Below the pieces are notes generated by a model, which ran no database searches, was not told where the DNA came from, and saw nothing but the letters and a program-made list of their open reading frames with translations. 64,000 bases of DNA, from NCBI RefSeq assembly GCF_040712315.1, contig NC_134014.1, positions 38,429,634 to 38,493,633 on the forward strand, given 5' to 3'. Below are positions 47,605-59,582 of this stretch, piece after piece. The number at the start of each line of letters is the position of its first letter. Within the stretch, counting starts at the first letter, position 1. The DNA comes from Castanea sativa (taxonomy: Eukaryota; Streptophyta; Magnoliopsida; Fagales; Fagaceae). Position numbers and translations under genes: made by a program.

Positions 47605-50600
47605 TTAATTGGAATAAAGCAATTCGCTCCATATACCTTCTGTAACTTCATAATACCTAGGACACAAACAAATAGGGAAATCATTACGAATATTTTACAC
47701 AAGAAAAAAAAAATATGACAGATATCATTTTACACAATTGTGTTTTTTAGCCTTTATTGTGCAACGAAGGCCAACTATGAAAAAATAAAATAAACAAAAG
47801 CTTGAATGTAATACATCTTCAAAAATCGAATAAAAATTCATGAACCACCTCATCTAATTGGTATTTAATTTTACATTTTATTTAAAGAAAACAATTCTAC
47901 AGCCCAACCAGTACATTATGTTTGGTTTGAACGGATCAGTTTGGAGATTCTTGTGAGCAAATCATAGTGTTACCATGGTGTCTTTCAATATATATACATG
48001 TGTAATGGATTTGTTTAAATTGTAAAACTTACCTAAGTTCCTTAGCCAACTCCAACACAGTCATACGTTTTGCTGCTTTTCCCTTCTTATCAATTATGCG
48101 ATGGATTGTGTCTATCCTGTAAAAAAAATGTTTGCATAATAAGAATAATAAACCTCAAGGGAGGAAGGAGAAGGGGGGTTTCATTTAATTAAATCTGAAT
48201 GGAGGTTAGTGTAACAATTTTTTTTTTACTTAGTAAGTTACATATTCACCTAATGAGTCTTGAACGTACAAGCTCAACCTCAGTCTTACTTTTTTAAGGA
48301 AAGCAAGTTTCATTTGAACTACAACTCATTGGCATTTTCTTGAATCATTTTTTGAAATAACAAGGAATCTCACCAAGGTAAGACCATTTAGACACAATGA
48401 GAGAGTAAACATTGGATGCATGACCCCACCCATCAAAAGTATCTATAGTGTAATCCAAGGGAACTACTAGTGCGGAATTGAATCCACTCAACTCAGGATT
48501 TTAAGGCCCACAACACTCATCCAAAGCCTTTCACCACTAGGAAGCACGTTGTTGGTAGCCTATTAAATCAACTAAACCCTCAATCTTCAAAATTGTGGTC
48601 AATGTGGTCCCTCCATCGGTCCATCCACATCCATTAGTTAATGTCACTAATAATTTTTCCATGAGGCATCACCTGATCTAAAAATGCATGGTATGGTTTT
48701 CAATGACATTAAAAAAAAATCATAGATAAACATATGTAAGACAGATATATAGCGTTTTCATTTATCACTTCCGCTCTATCCAGTATTTCTATTATCTACT
48801 CTATACATGTCCAAAACCAGAACCAGTGGGCACAAAACTCAATTTAAAATCATTGTAACAAGATTAAAAGACCTACTGGTACCTATCAAAATGAAAACCA
48901 AGGTAAGTATAAGGCCAACTAGCTACATTAATGCCTATAAATTTTTGCAGAGTATTATAATCATCAACAATAATATTATGCACATTGATAAATTAGTACA
49001 TGCACACATATTGAGTTTAGATGGAGTTTTCTATGAACTATGTATCAATTAGTACATCGTAAAACCAGACATACTCATTTAGTGCAGCTGCATCTTTTCC
49101 TTTGCCAGACCTGAATGACAAAGATACAACACAGATTAGCATCATCTCAATAAAGGCCAACATATCCAATCCCACCTTCAATACACATGAAAGTGTCCAC
49201 ATGCAAAACCATTAGATAAATAAGAAATTACACTAAAAGAATTTAAGGAGATACCATGCCAACAGCCTGGGTTTGTGCCTTTACTGATATGCATTACATT
49301 TTCCCTAAAACTGATTTTTTATTTTTTATTTATCTGGGGATTTAGGATAAGTATAAAATAAACCGAAAGATATATGTCAATTAGTTGAGGACTTTTGCGC
49401 GTCAGGTGAAAGGAAAATTCGTGAAAAAGTTGTAAGAAGGATTTAAGGAAGGAGTAAAAAAAATTATCAAGGCCTTTTTTTTACTATTCCTTATGTTCTC
49501 TTTTTAAGATTTAGTCACATGGCTATTTTACTAAAAAATACATTTTCATCTCATGAGAAAAATCCACATGGCAGAATTTTAAGAGGAAAACCTAATGAAC
49601 AATACTTAAGTATTGTATTTAAGTCTTAGAGAGAGAGATATAGGTTGAAGTTACACTTAGTGTGACTCTTAAAAGTTTACACATTTTTAAGACCATTAAT
49701 TTGTAAGGGATCTAACTATTAAAAACTCACTTTCCCCTCCATAATGAAATAAAAATTCCATTCTCAAAAGTAATAATAACAAAAAATTGCTAAAATAATC
49801 TCCTTTCCAATAATTCTGGAAGTCACTAATATAATAGTTGTGAACTGTAATAAATGATACAAATTATTAAACTCCTATAAATTACAACATTTAAATTCAT
49901 GTCTTGCATATTATAAACCAATGCAAGTAAAGCCCATGTTCAACCACCACCCCCCAAAAAAAAAAAAAATATATATATATATATATATACACTAGCCTCA
50001 TCACAAGCTTTTGTAGAAAAAAAAGTGTTTGTATTTTATATATATAATTTTTATTTTGAAAATTTAATATATAAATAAATAAAACAATTTGAAAATCAAC
50101 AAGAAGTAACCCTATTTTTTAGACAATAATTTAATGGTAGTTAGAGTTATATTTTTACCAAATTGTCCACTAAGTTCATAAAATCAACATAATTGAGTCA
50201 AGATTGTTGGTGCATTACACATGGATTCTCATCGTACATATACAGCCTACAAATCCAACTGAAAGGTCTGATATGTGTAAATAAAACCAAAATATATATG
50301 AAGTAAATACATGAAAGCAATGTAAAACTAGACATACTTGATTTCTTTGACTTTTCTTTCACACCTGAATGACCAAGATGCAAGAAGGATTAGCATCATC
50401 TCAGGAAAGGCAGATAAAATTTAAATAAATAAATAAAACCAATTGTACTTGCCATGAGAACGTTAAATCTGCCAAATTGGCAACCACAACAGCAAGTCCG
50501 ATATAATATACTACCAAAAAAAAAAAAAAAAAAAAAATGAGAAGCGGAATTAGGGTTAGGGGAAGAAGAAAAGGCAAAATCCAATTACACGATAAAAAAA

Positions 50601-50648
50601 CAAAACCCTAATCAATTAACATAAATTCGTACGGAGTCTGAAAGCCAT
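47605..50648 (-). CDS. Small split gene A, copy 2, 76 aa, six exons
   Basis: Exons on the minus strand: 50633-50648 (ATG), 50453-50468, 50338-50364, 49075-49110, 48033-48116 and 47605-47656 (TAA). They sum to 231 bp, and all junctions keep frame. The product starts MAFRLHLTFSWCERKVKEIK, continues SGKGKDAAALNE, then IDTIHRIIDKKGKAAKRMTV and ELAKEL, and ends EGIWSELLYSN. It is basic and soluble, with no motif that I recognise. Exons 5 and 6 align with exons 4 and 5 of gene B (84 bp in both; WSEL near the end), and intron 2 again has a GC donor. Introns 3 and 4 carry unrelated repeats. The 16-bp exons 1 and 2 are unusually small, so automatic predictors would probably miss this gene. Transcription is not shown by the sequence. 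Confidence 0.65.
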
Positions 50649-50876
50649 TGTAGAATTTTTGGAGAGCGATGCAACCCTTCCTAGACGCTAGACCGAGAGT
50701 TTTTGAGAATCGGGAGAGTGTGTTAAGTACTTATTATGTTTGAGGTGGGCGGTGCTAGCCATCAAATATTTATTTGGGCTGAGATTGGCGGCCCATATCT
50801 CTGCCCACATCCACTCTCCGATCCGTTACATCTATTATATTTCTTTTTTCTTTTTTTAATACTACTAAAATCCGGG

Positions 50877-51656
50877 AGAAAACTAAGCACCATGTAGTAC
50901 TTTCCACATGAAAGAAAGAAATTTCTCAAGCAAATAATAAGCATTCCACAAGGTCTTCCAAATATTGGAATTAGGAGTTGAATCAACAACCCACTCAATA
51001 TCATATGGTGGGAGGCTGAACAACCCTTTTGTAGGGATAATATGGTGGAAGGTTGCCGAATCAATAATCCACTCAATATCATTCTTAACAGCATGCTCAC
51101 ACTTTAGATCTTCAATAGAGAGCATCAAAGCATTCTCAATAATTATTATTTTCATTATCATCCTCTTCATTTTTGTCTTTAATTTGCTTCTTATTACAAT
51201 GCCAACAATTCCATCTTATATGACCCTTTTTTCCATAATAGAAACATTTTCTTGTTCCCTTAAACTGAGATCTACCTCTTGATTGTGACCTTTCATAAAA
51301 TCTAAACCGATCATTATGTTCTTTGCTATTACTTCTACCCTTGTGCTCGAGGTTTAAGGCAAATCCAAACCCTGAGTATTCACTTGCATCTCGCCTATGA
51401 ACTTCCTCGGCTAAAATCAAATCTCGCATGTCATTATACTTGAGTTTACTATTTCCTGTAGAGTTATTTACTGCCATTCCCATAGCCTCCCAATATTTGG
51501 CAAAGAAGCCAAAACGATCAGTACACAGATCTCATCTTCAAAATCAATTTCTACGAAAGACAGTTGATTTTTGATGGCGTCGAATTCATTCAAATGTTGT
51601 GCTATTGATGCAATCTCTACCATCTTCATATTGAATAATTTCTTCATCAAATGCCC
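50877..51656 (-). pseudogene. Copia gag/protease remnant, copy 2
   Basis: Counterpart of 2680-3460. A 1-nt loss near 51493 shifts the Gag frame here (SLPNIGRLWEWQ instead of SLPNSWEAMGMA). The knuckle reads CFYYGKKGHIRWNC, also without its second Cys, so the Cys loss predates the duplication. Confidence 0.85.
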
Positions 51657-52102
51657 TGATGTAGGACAAAATCTACAATTTAATTTAAATATTTTTATGT
51701 AAAAAAACACTATTTTAGGTTTAGGTAATTTATTTCCTTGTTTTTTGGTGCTTTTAAGGGTTTTTAGGTCAAATTTGGTTCCTGTTATGATTAGGTATTA
51801 ATTATGAGTTATTTTAGAATATATTTCCTTGTCTGTCAAGTTTTACGGAGCCCTTAAATAGGTCTCTAAGTCTGTAAACGTTTTTCATAGACTAATATCA
51901 ATAAATAGAGACTTTTTGTCAAATTATTTTTCTGGTGGATTCCAATTTTCTTTTCCTTGTGGATTCAAGAAAACCCCTCATGGATTTGAGGTTTTCTACC
52001 AGAAGCTAATAGTTTAGTTTCTATTCAAGAAAGTATCATGTGCGCTTTCTTAAGGCTTCTGCAACATTAGTTAGTATTAGTGTCTTGGCATACCCTAGTT
52101 TG

Positions 52103-52891
52103 ATGGCTAACTGACGAGACGATAACCACCACAACAATGACCATGATGACGACGTCAACAACCCAGTCCTCACTAGGGGTGAGTTCCTTGAGTTTCATAA
52201 AGAGGCCCGTGATGAGAATCAACAATTTTGTAAAAAGAGTCAGCAAATTATAGGCGAAATCAAGCAAATGATTGCTACTTTTCTTGCTAGGAAATCATCT
52301 CATAACAACAATAACCAATATATTGGACGACGCACTTGTAACTACAAGAAAATTCCATTCTTTGACAGAGATATGTGTAAGTTGGATTATATTGACTGGC
52401 TTCTTGATTTGGAAGAGTATTTTAATTTTTGGAAGATTTGTGATGAAGAAAAAGTGCTGCTTGCATATAATAAATTGGATGATGAAGCAGAGGAATGGTG
52501 GGAAGATATTAAAATCGATAGAAAGCAACGAAGTAAGCATCCAATCTGCTCTTGGCAAAGAATGAAAAGGGTATTAATTGATTTATGTTTTCCTAATGAC
52601 TATTATGATATACTAGATTATACAAGTGTTGATTATAAATCTTTATATTCATGTGAAAGGCTATATGTTCAAAACATGGAAGGTCAACCACAAAACCAAA
52701 ATTATCATAGTCAAGCTCATGTGTCAAGTAAAGTAAAGAATTTGAGGGTTGAGAAGAAGCAGCCTGTTTCTAAAGAAAATTTTAAAGAGGTTAAAAAAGA
52801 TCAAGACTTGCAACAAGTTATTGAATTGAAGATTGAAGATACCACTCGCCAAAAACTTGATGAAGAGGTTAAAGAAAAGAAGGTGAGCTAA
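52103..52891 (+). pseudogene. Ty3/gypsy Gag, copy 2
   Basis: Same gene as 3907-4695. The early TGA (52112) is shared, but the second stop is absent (CGA at about 52328), leaving an open frame of 207 codons from 52268. It has the same gag core (DYIDWLLDLEEYFNFW, EEWWEDIKIDRKQR). It could at best give an N-terminally shortened Gag. Confidence 0.85.
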
Positions 52892-52902
52892 TTGTGGATA
52901 AT

Positions 52903-54711
52903 TGTGGACACAATGGGGAGTTGCCACCTAGTTTTTACAATGGTCTAGAAACCATATATATAGTGTCCTCTCGAGGAATGACTTTTTGATCTTACTACCA
53001 AAGATATGCGTTTGGAGTTAAGGCCCAGTCTTGGGAAAGTGTCAAGCACCCAAAACCACCCAACCCTAAGGTTGGCTTCTCTTCATTGTGTCTTATATCT
53101 TAACCCTATTAAAGGTACACTCAACATTGCATCTGTACTCATACACACACTAGCATACATCTAAACACACAACATGACATCAATTATCCCTAACCATACA
53201 TCTATCATACATGCCAACCAAAGCCTAACATTCATCTAATCATGCATATCAAACAACCTAACATTCATCTAATCATGACACATCATCACGTCACAAACCC
53301 TAGCATACATCTAATCATGGCATATCTTAATATTCATCTAACATATATGTCACATTATCCTAGCATTCATCTAGCATGGCATAACATAAACCCTACATGC
53401 CACTACCATCATGTCATTATATTCCATCCAAGGCAGAAGCATCTGAACATCAAATCAAGATAGAAACAAGACAAGTCATGTTATCACCTAAAGCATTAAG
53501 AACACAATTGTATCATCAAACCTTAACCATACCATGCATGTATATCGTGAATGCATGACTTACCTTTACTTACCTTGCAACAACTCAACACCTATGACAT
53601 CATGCATGAACATGTGAATGAATGACATGGCATTTAAGAAAGAAATAAAATCAAACCCTAATTTAAACACGTGGAAGGCAAAAAAAAAAAAACATGTAAA
53701 CAAAGACTCAAGCTATATACAGATACATAAAGGATTAAAGCAGGAGTATAACATGTGAAACAAACAAAGCAAAGCATAAATTAAGGTTTCTGGACAACAG
53801 CCTACATATGCACACAGAAGCCTGCATACGCAGGCTAAATATATGCGTGCACAGGATTTGATCTGCGTATGCATGCACAACGCAGGGTTGTTCAAGAACC
53901 CTAACCTAGAAATAGCAAACACAGAAACAAGGCAAAACTTAAAACTATAAATCTAACACCCTAACATGCTTTAAAGCAGAAGCAAGACTAAACCTAGGCT
54001 AAACAAACATGTTATAATATAAACAACACAAAAAAATAAGATTAAAACACAAATTAAAGGCAAAAAAGAAAGAAAAGTTTGAAATATATACCTCAAAGTA
54101 AAAAGCTCCTAGACCTGATTTTTTACAGTTCCCCTCAGTCAAATCTATTCACAAATCAATAAACGTGTGATTAGTAATCTTAAAATTCAAAGATCAAGAC
54201 CAAAAAATGCCCTAATCAAATAAAATTTATTTGAGAATGTTTTGTGAAAAACTCCTTATTTGATTCACTATTTCTAGTGAATTTTAGTGTTTTCCCGTGG
54301 ATTTTTGTGTGTTTTGAAAATATACCATGTATGACTATTTATATAGTGAAAATGGGGGTTTGGAATGACTTTCAAATGATGTGAGATTCGTTCCAAACCT
54401 TAACATTAATGCAGAAAACTTGTCTTTTATGTTTTTGAAACCCTACTTGCGTGCGTAGGTTCGTACCTGCATACGCATGCTTTAAGATTGCATACGCAGG
54501 TTCATACTTGCGTATGCAAGTCGAGGGTTTTCTTTGGAGTTTCTTTCCAAAAATAGATTTTTTGCTTATTAAAAAGTTATATTTTCCATTTAACACCTTT
54601 CAAATCAATTTGTAATCTGATTGGGCCCTAAACCAACCTTGGGTATAAGAATTTTGGCATCATGGGGAGCGGGGATTTAAGTCATAAGGGGTACAAAATG
54701 CAGTGTCTTCA
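52903..54711 (+). mobile_element. Solo LTR, copy 2, with perfect TSD
   Basis: 1809 bp, TGTGGACAC...GTGTCTTCA, flanked by ATAAT at 52898-52902 and 54712-54716. This copy proves the insertion boundaries that copy 1 has lost by a 10-bp deletion. Confidence 0.9.
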
Positions 54712-55388
54712 ATAATGACAGAAATCAAAAGATGGTAATTGTTGAGACTATTATGGAACATCCAATAGAGGTTAAATATGAGGATAATTCCCCAACCCAC
54801 AATCCTCAAGTTTCTGTTGATTTGTTGAAGATGACTACAATATGTTGATTTTCTTGGAGTAGAAAATTTTAATTTTATTATCAATGCTGTGTTGATTGAC
54901 GTTGCAAATAAATTGAAGGTAGATGAGAAGAAATCTTATGCTACACTTTATGAAGAATTCAAGTTTTAAAATCGGATCAAGTTATTAAAGAATTCAAAGT
55001 ATTTGTTTATTTGGTACAGAAGATTTCAGATTTCAAAGATGAACTCGAGGACGAGTTTGTTTCAAGTGGAGGGTCTGATGTAGGACAAAATCTACAATTT
55101 AATTTTTGTAATTATTTAATTTTAATATTTTTATGTAATAAACGTAATTTTAGGTTTAGGTGATTTATTTCCTTGTTTTATAGTGCTTTTAAAGTTTTTT
55201 AGGTCAAGTTTGATTCCTGTTATGGTTAGGTATTAATTAGGAATTATTTTAGAATATAATTTATCGTTGTCAAGTTTTACAGAGCCTTTAAATAAGCTTC
55301 TAAGTCTGTAAACATTTTTCATATACTATTATCAATAAACACATATTTTTGTCAAATTATTTCTTCAGGCTTCTGTGACATCATGCAC

Positions 55389-55727
55389 CTTGTTGTTTGC
55401 TAACGGCTTTTCATACATATCAAACAAAGCCTTCTTCAGATCTGTTGTGGTCTTCTCCCTCACAACATTGTGTGAAACAGATCATGACAAAGTTAGTCGA
55501 ATAACTCCTAATACCTATCTTTCAAGAAGAGCCCATTCTTCATCTTTCATAAGTGCAGGTTCTCCCCCAAAAGTGGCAAATGTAACTCCTTCCCATAGAG
55601 GTAGTCCTCGATCTACATCCTACATAATCCAAAGTCTGTGCCATCGAATTTTTCTATTCCAGACACCTTTTGTATTTTCTCTACCATTGCTCCCATTCAA
55701 ACCTTAACCTTAGACCCTAGTACCAAT
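55389..55727 (-). pseudogene. Copia primer site and Gag N-terminal part, copy 2
   Basis: Counterpart of 7184-7522, with the same disruptions and a few extra substitutions. Confidence 0.8.
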
Positions 55728-56110
55728 TGTAGGGAATTTACACTAAATTCCTAGATCTGAAAATCTTCAGTCACACTCTAAATCCAACAACTACCCATGG
55801 TCGTAGTATCCAAAATATATCCCTAGAGAAAAAACTCCAAATTAATATTCTCTTGTGTATGTCTCACCGCTAAAGAAAGTCTCCCTGTCTTCTTTGCTCT
55901 CACACACATAATTTTTCTTTCCTCACTGCCTCACACTTGCTGCTGTTCTTTTTCTTATTTTCTACAATATGGCACACACGCACATCACAAAGCATATGTC
56001 TTTTATATGCATCAATTAATAATCCTAGCCGCCTAATACTTCTCTTAGGCAAATTGGGACTCCAAGTCACGTGGCTCACTTGGCCATTAAAGTGGGCTGG
56101 TCCCACAACA
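55728..56110 (-). repeat. Copia LTR adjoining the broken gag, copy 2
   Basis: Counterpart of 7523-7905; it keeps the TATA-like GCATATAAAAGACATATG. Confidence 0.65.
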
Positions 56111-56535
56111 AACACAGCCTCGTTCCTATGCAACCATAAGGACCATATGCTGAAAGGAAACGAAATCTTCCACAGAAGTCAATGCTTGGGAGAAGAATCA
56201 AGACTAGAGCAGTTAAAGTGGAGCCAATCATCATAGGCATATTAAAGGAGGCCATACAGGCATTAGGGCTTCCCAAATTATTCCAAAAAACTACTGACTC
56301 ATGGCGGTCACGCAACAGGTGAGCAATGGACTTGGAAGCCATACCGCATCTTGGGCATAAAGGAGACATATCGATCCCCCTATTGGCTAAAATTTCCCGA
56401 ACAAGGACATTTTATGGGCACATAACCAAAGAAAATTCTTGATCTTAGGAATGGCCCAAGCTTTCCAAACATAGGTTCCAAAGGTGGCCTTCGAGGTAAC
56501 ACCGCAATCAAAATTATCACCAAGCCAAACTTAAG
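56111..56535 (-). pseudogene. LINE zf-RVT relic, copy 2
   Basis: Counterpart of 7906-8330, including the 1-nt shift before MSPLCPRCGMASKSIAHLL. Confidence 0.8.
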
Positions 56536-57400
56536 CTTTTTCGTTTTCCCACAAGCTCAATCTCAAACATTATTTTAGGCTTGTCGAGCTTGAGCCAAGC
56601 TTGAACTTTTGACTTCTAACAAGCTCTAATAATGAGTGACAAGTTGAAAGATTTATCTTCCGTCCCTTCTTATGAGCTCATTGTTGACATCCATTTTCAC
56701 GACATATTTTTTTACAAGCCCATTTCACGTACTATATTATATTTTATTATTTTAAGCATAGCCCAAGCCCATGTAACATATTGAGGGAAATTGAGGAAGT
56801 GTGGTTTGGAGGGTATGAGTCTGTTTCTTTCAAACCTTTTGCATGAGCCCAGCCCATGTGTGCTATCAAGTGGGTAAGGGACACTGGTAGCACCTCAGGC
56901 TCATAAAGGAGGTATTATACCTAAAATTTCCACCCCCAAAAGAGCTTTTATGAACTTTATGGACGTACTAGGGTTTTTACCTTAGATTTTGTCACACATT
57001 GGGTCCTTGGCGACGTGACTCTTGTGTGCTTATATTTCTAGGGTGGGATGTGTGCATGTGACTACCTTTTTCTTTTCTTTTTTATTTTAAGAGTCGCCAC
57101 CAATCATTAGTTTTGTATTAGGTGTAATTGGTCACTTAGAGTCTAATTTATTTTAAGTTACCTAATTAGCTATACCAATTTTAATGGGTTTGTTAATTAT
57201 GGTGAACCAAAATTCTTTGAACCAAAGTTCTTGGACTTAAAAGTTTGGTTATGTGTGGGGAAGATGTTAGGCACCCCACAACACCTATCAGAAAATAGTA
57301 CCTCATTTTAATTTATTTCAATTATTAACTTTTTATGAAAAAATAGAATACTTGGTGTTTTGATTTTTTGAAAAGGTTTTTGCAAACAATATACATACAA

Positions 57401-57442
<42 letters not shown>

Positions 57443-57899
57443 ATTTACGTATATACAATCAAGGCATATGAGGTATATATATAGGTATCATGTGAAAAGG
57501 CATACAAGCATACTATACAATAGCATGCGAATATTTATTTATTATATAGCTAGCATGTGGATAGTAAATACTATACACAAAAAAAAAAAAAAATTACAAC
57601 GTAAAAATAAAAAGAGAGAGTTGGACAAGTAGCACCTTGTTGTTATCCACAATTTTCTCATTTTTTATCATGCAAAAAAAAAAAAAAAATGAAATAGTAG
57701 GAACAATGTTACTTAAAGGGGGTTCAAAGACTCAAGGGAATGAGTCTTGAACATAAATCCCTACAATTATTCTAAGAAAAAGGTTTGAAATAAAGAAGTT
57801 GCAACCTTAATTTTATTATTTTGAAAATGGACATTTTTTGGAAAAGATTTTATTGAGACATCTTGAGAAAAGACATTTTTTATCTTATCATTTTCTTAG
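56536..57899. other. LTR-like remnant and AT-rich sequence, copy 2
   Basis: Counterpart of 8331-9671. It has GAGTCGCCACCAATCATTAG at about 57092, where the CpG lost in copy 1 is still present, and a 35-bp TG run at 57404-57438. Confidence 0.5.
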
Positions 57900-58089
57900 A
57901 ACTCCAACGTGGTAGAAGTTGCTCAGTCTCTTTGTTGCTTAGAAAGTGAGGTTTTCTCTCTTCTCTAAGGCAGTAGAAGTGTGTTGGTCCCTTCATTGGA
58001 AGGAGAGTTTGTTCTCAGGAGGTAACAAGTGTACCTTCCGAGCTAGTGGATTCTTTGTTTTTTTGGGGTTGTTCACCTTGAAATTTGCC

Positions 58090-59557
58090 ATGGAGGAGTT
58101 AGCAAATCAATGGACCAACTTTTCCCTTTTAGAAAAGGAAACTGTTGGATTCACACTATCAAAAGAACAACGTATTGGTGAATTTTTGCTAGCTACTCAA
58201 TTCCTTACTCCACGTTTTCTAAATATGGAGGCCATGGTGCGAACTTTCAAACAATTGTGGAGATCTACAAACGAGTTCACTATCTGAAACCAAAATGATC
58301 ACCGAGTTCTGTTTGTATTTGATAACCCCAATGATATAGATAGAATTCTCAAAAATCAGCCTTGGAGTTTCGATAAACATCTGGCGATGCTGCAGAGGTA
58401 CAATACAGATTATCCGGTTTGCAACCTGGTTTTTTCAAAAACGTTATTTGGGTTCAGGTCCATGATATCCCAATTCGGTACATGACAAAGGAAGTGGCAG
58501 AAAACATCTGTGACATCATTGGGGAGTGCATAAATCAACAGATGTAGTAACCGATAAAGGTGGACATTTCAATCGGGTGCAAGTGATGATTTATATTACT
58601 CTGCCTTTATGCCGAGGTAGGGTTATTACACTAGATAATGGGTTAAAACACTGGGTCCAATTCCGATACGAGCGTTTGCCAAACCTCTATTTCTGGTGTG
58701 GGAGTCTGAATCACGCAGATAAGAATTGCGAGCTATGGCTGCAAAGCAAAGGCACATTAACAGTGGATCAACAATAGTACAACTCTAATCTGAAGGCCGC
58801 ACCATACACGTCTAGTGGAAGAGATGTCATAGTGGTACCTGGTTTCTAAGGGATGAGACATCCATTCACGAGAAAAGAATTCCAGGCGGCAAGGGAAAGA
58901 TTGGAGATGAGGACGAACAGTTCAGCGGAGAAACAACTGGAGATGGCTCAAGCAAGCATGGAAACCGATGAAGGAATTAATTTAGATATTAATGCCAAAG
59001 ATTTACCCGTTCCAAATGAGGTGACCATCAATGCTACATTACCTCCAGAAGTTGTGATTGAATCAAATTCCCCAATGGTTACAGAGGTACCGACGGATAC
59101 ACGTAGTAATGGGGAGGAGAAAAATAAGGAACCATAATTAATCTCGAACTCAATTACTTCCTAGAGTTGGCTAGATATGATGAGGACCCGAGTATTAAGG
59201 ATAAAGTGGTGAGGGTAATTAATGGAATGAGTAATTCTGAAGTTCCTAATTTGGCTCCTCCAATCAGTAGCAAGGGTTCACGTAAATCAACAGATAACCA
59301 AGGAAAGTTTTTTCCTGACGTGGCAGAAACTTCTAATCATTCTCAAAGCTTGGGAAAACCTAATCCTAAGTGTAAAAAAAAAAAGTAAAAAACATGGACG
59401 GAACAAGTTTGCAAACCTACATAGAAAACACAGGTGAACAAAGAAGAGAATGGGCTAAGATGCAGGAAGAGGAGGGGGGTTAATCATCTGGAGTTACATT
59501 CGAAGCGTAGATTGGTTTCAAAAGATGATGGAGTTGCTACAATTTCAATGGTGGAGG
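58090..59557 (+). pseudogene. LINE ORF1, copy 2
   Basis: ATG at 58090 (MEELANQW). It shares the stop after STNEFTI with copy 1 and has its own 1-nt losses near 58448 and 58526. The zinc knuckle YFWCGSLNHADKNC has lost its first Cys (Tyr), unlike copy 1. Confidence 0.85.
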
Positions 59558-59582
59558 CTATATAGCAGCCCCGCCAATCACA

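Larger units (their letters stand above)
51657..55383 (+). mobile_element. Gag-only gypsy-like element, copy 2
   Basis: LTRs 51657-52069 and 55076-55383, flanks TGCCC (51652-51656) and TGCAC (55384-55388). Same nesting as copy 1. The left flank base that differs from TGCAC is C here and T in copy 1. Confidence 0.85.
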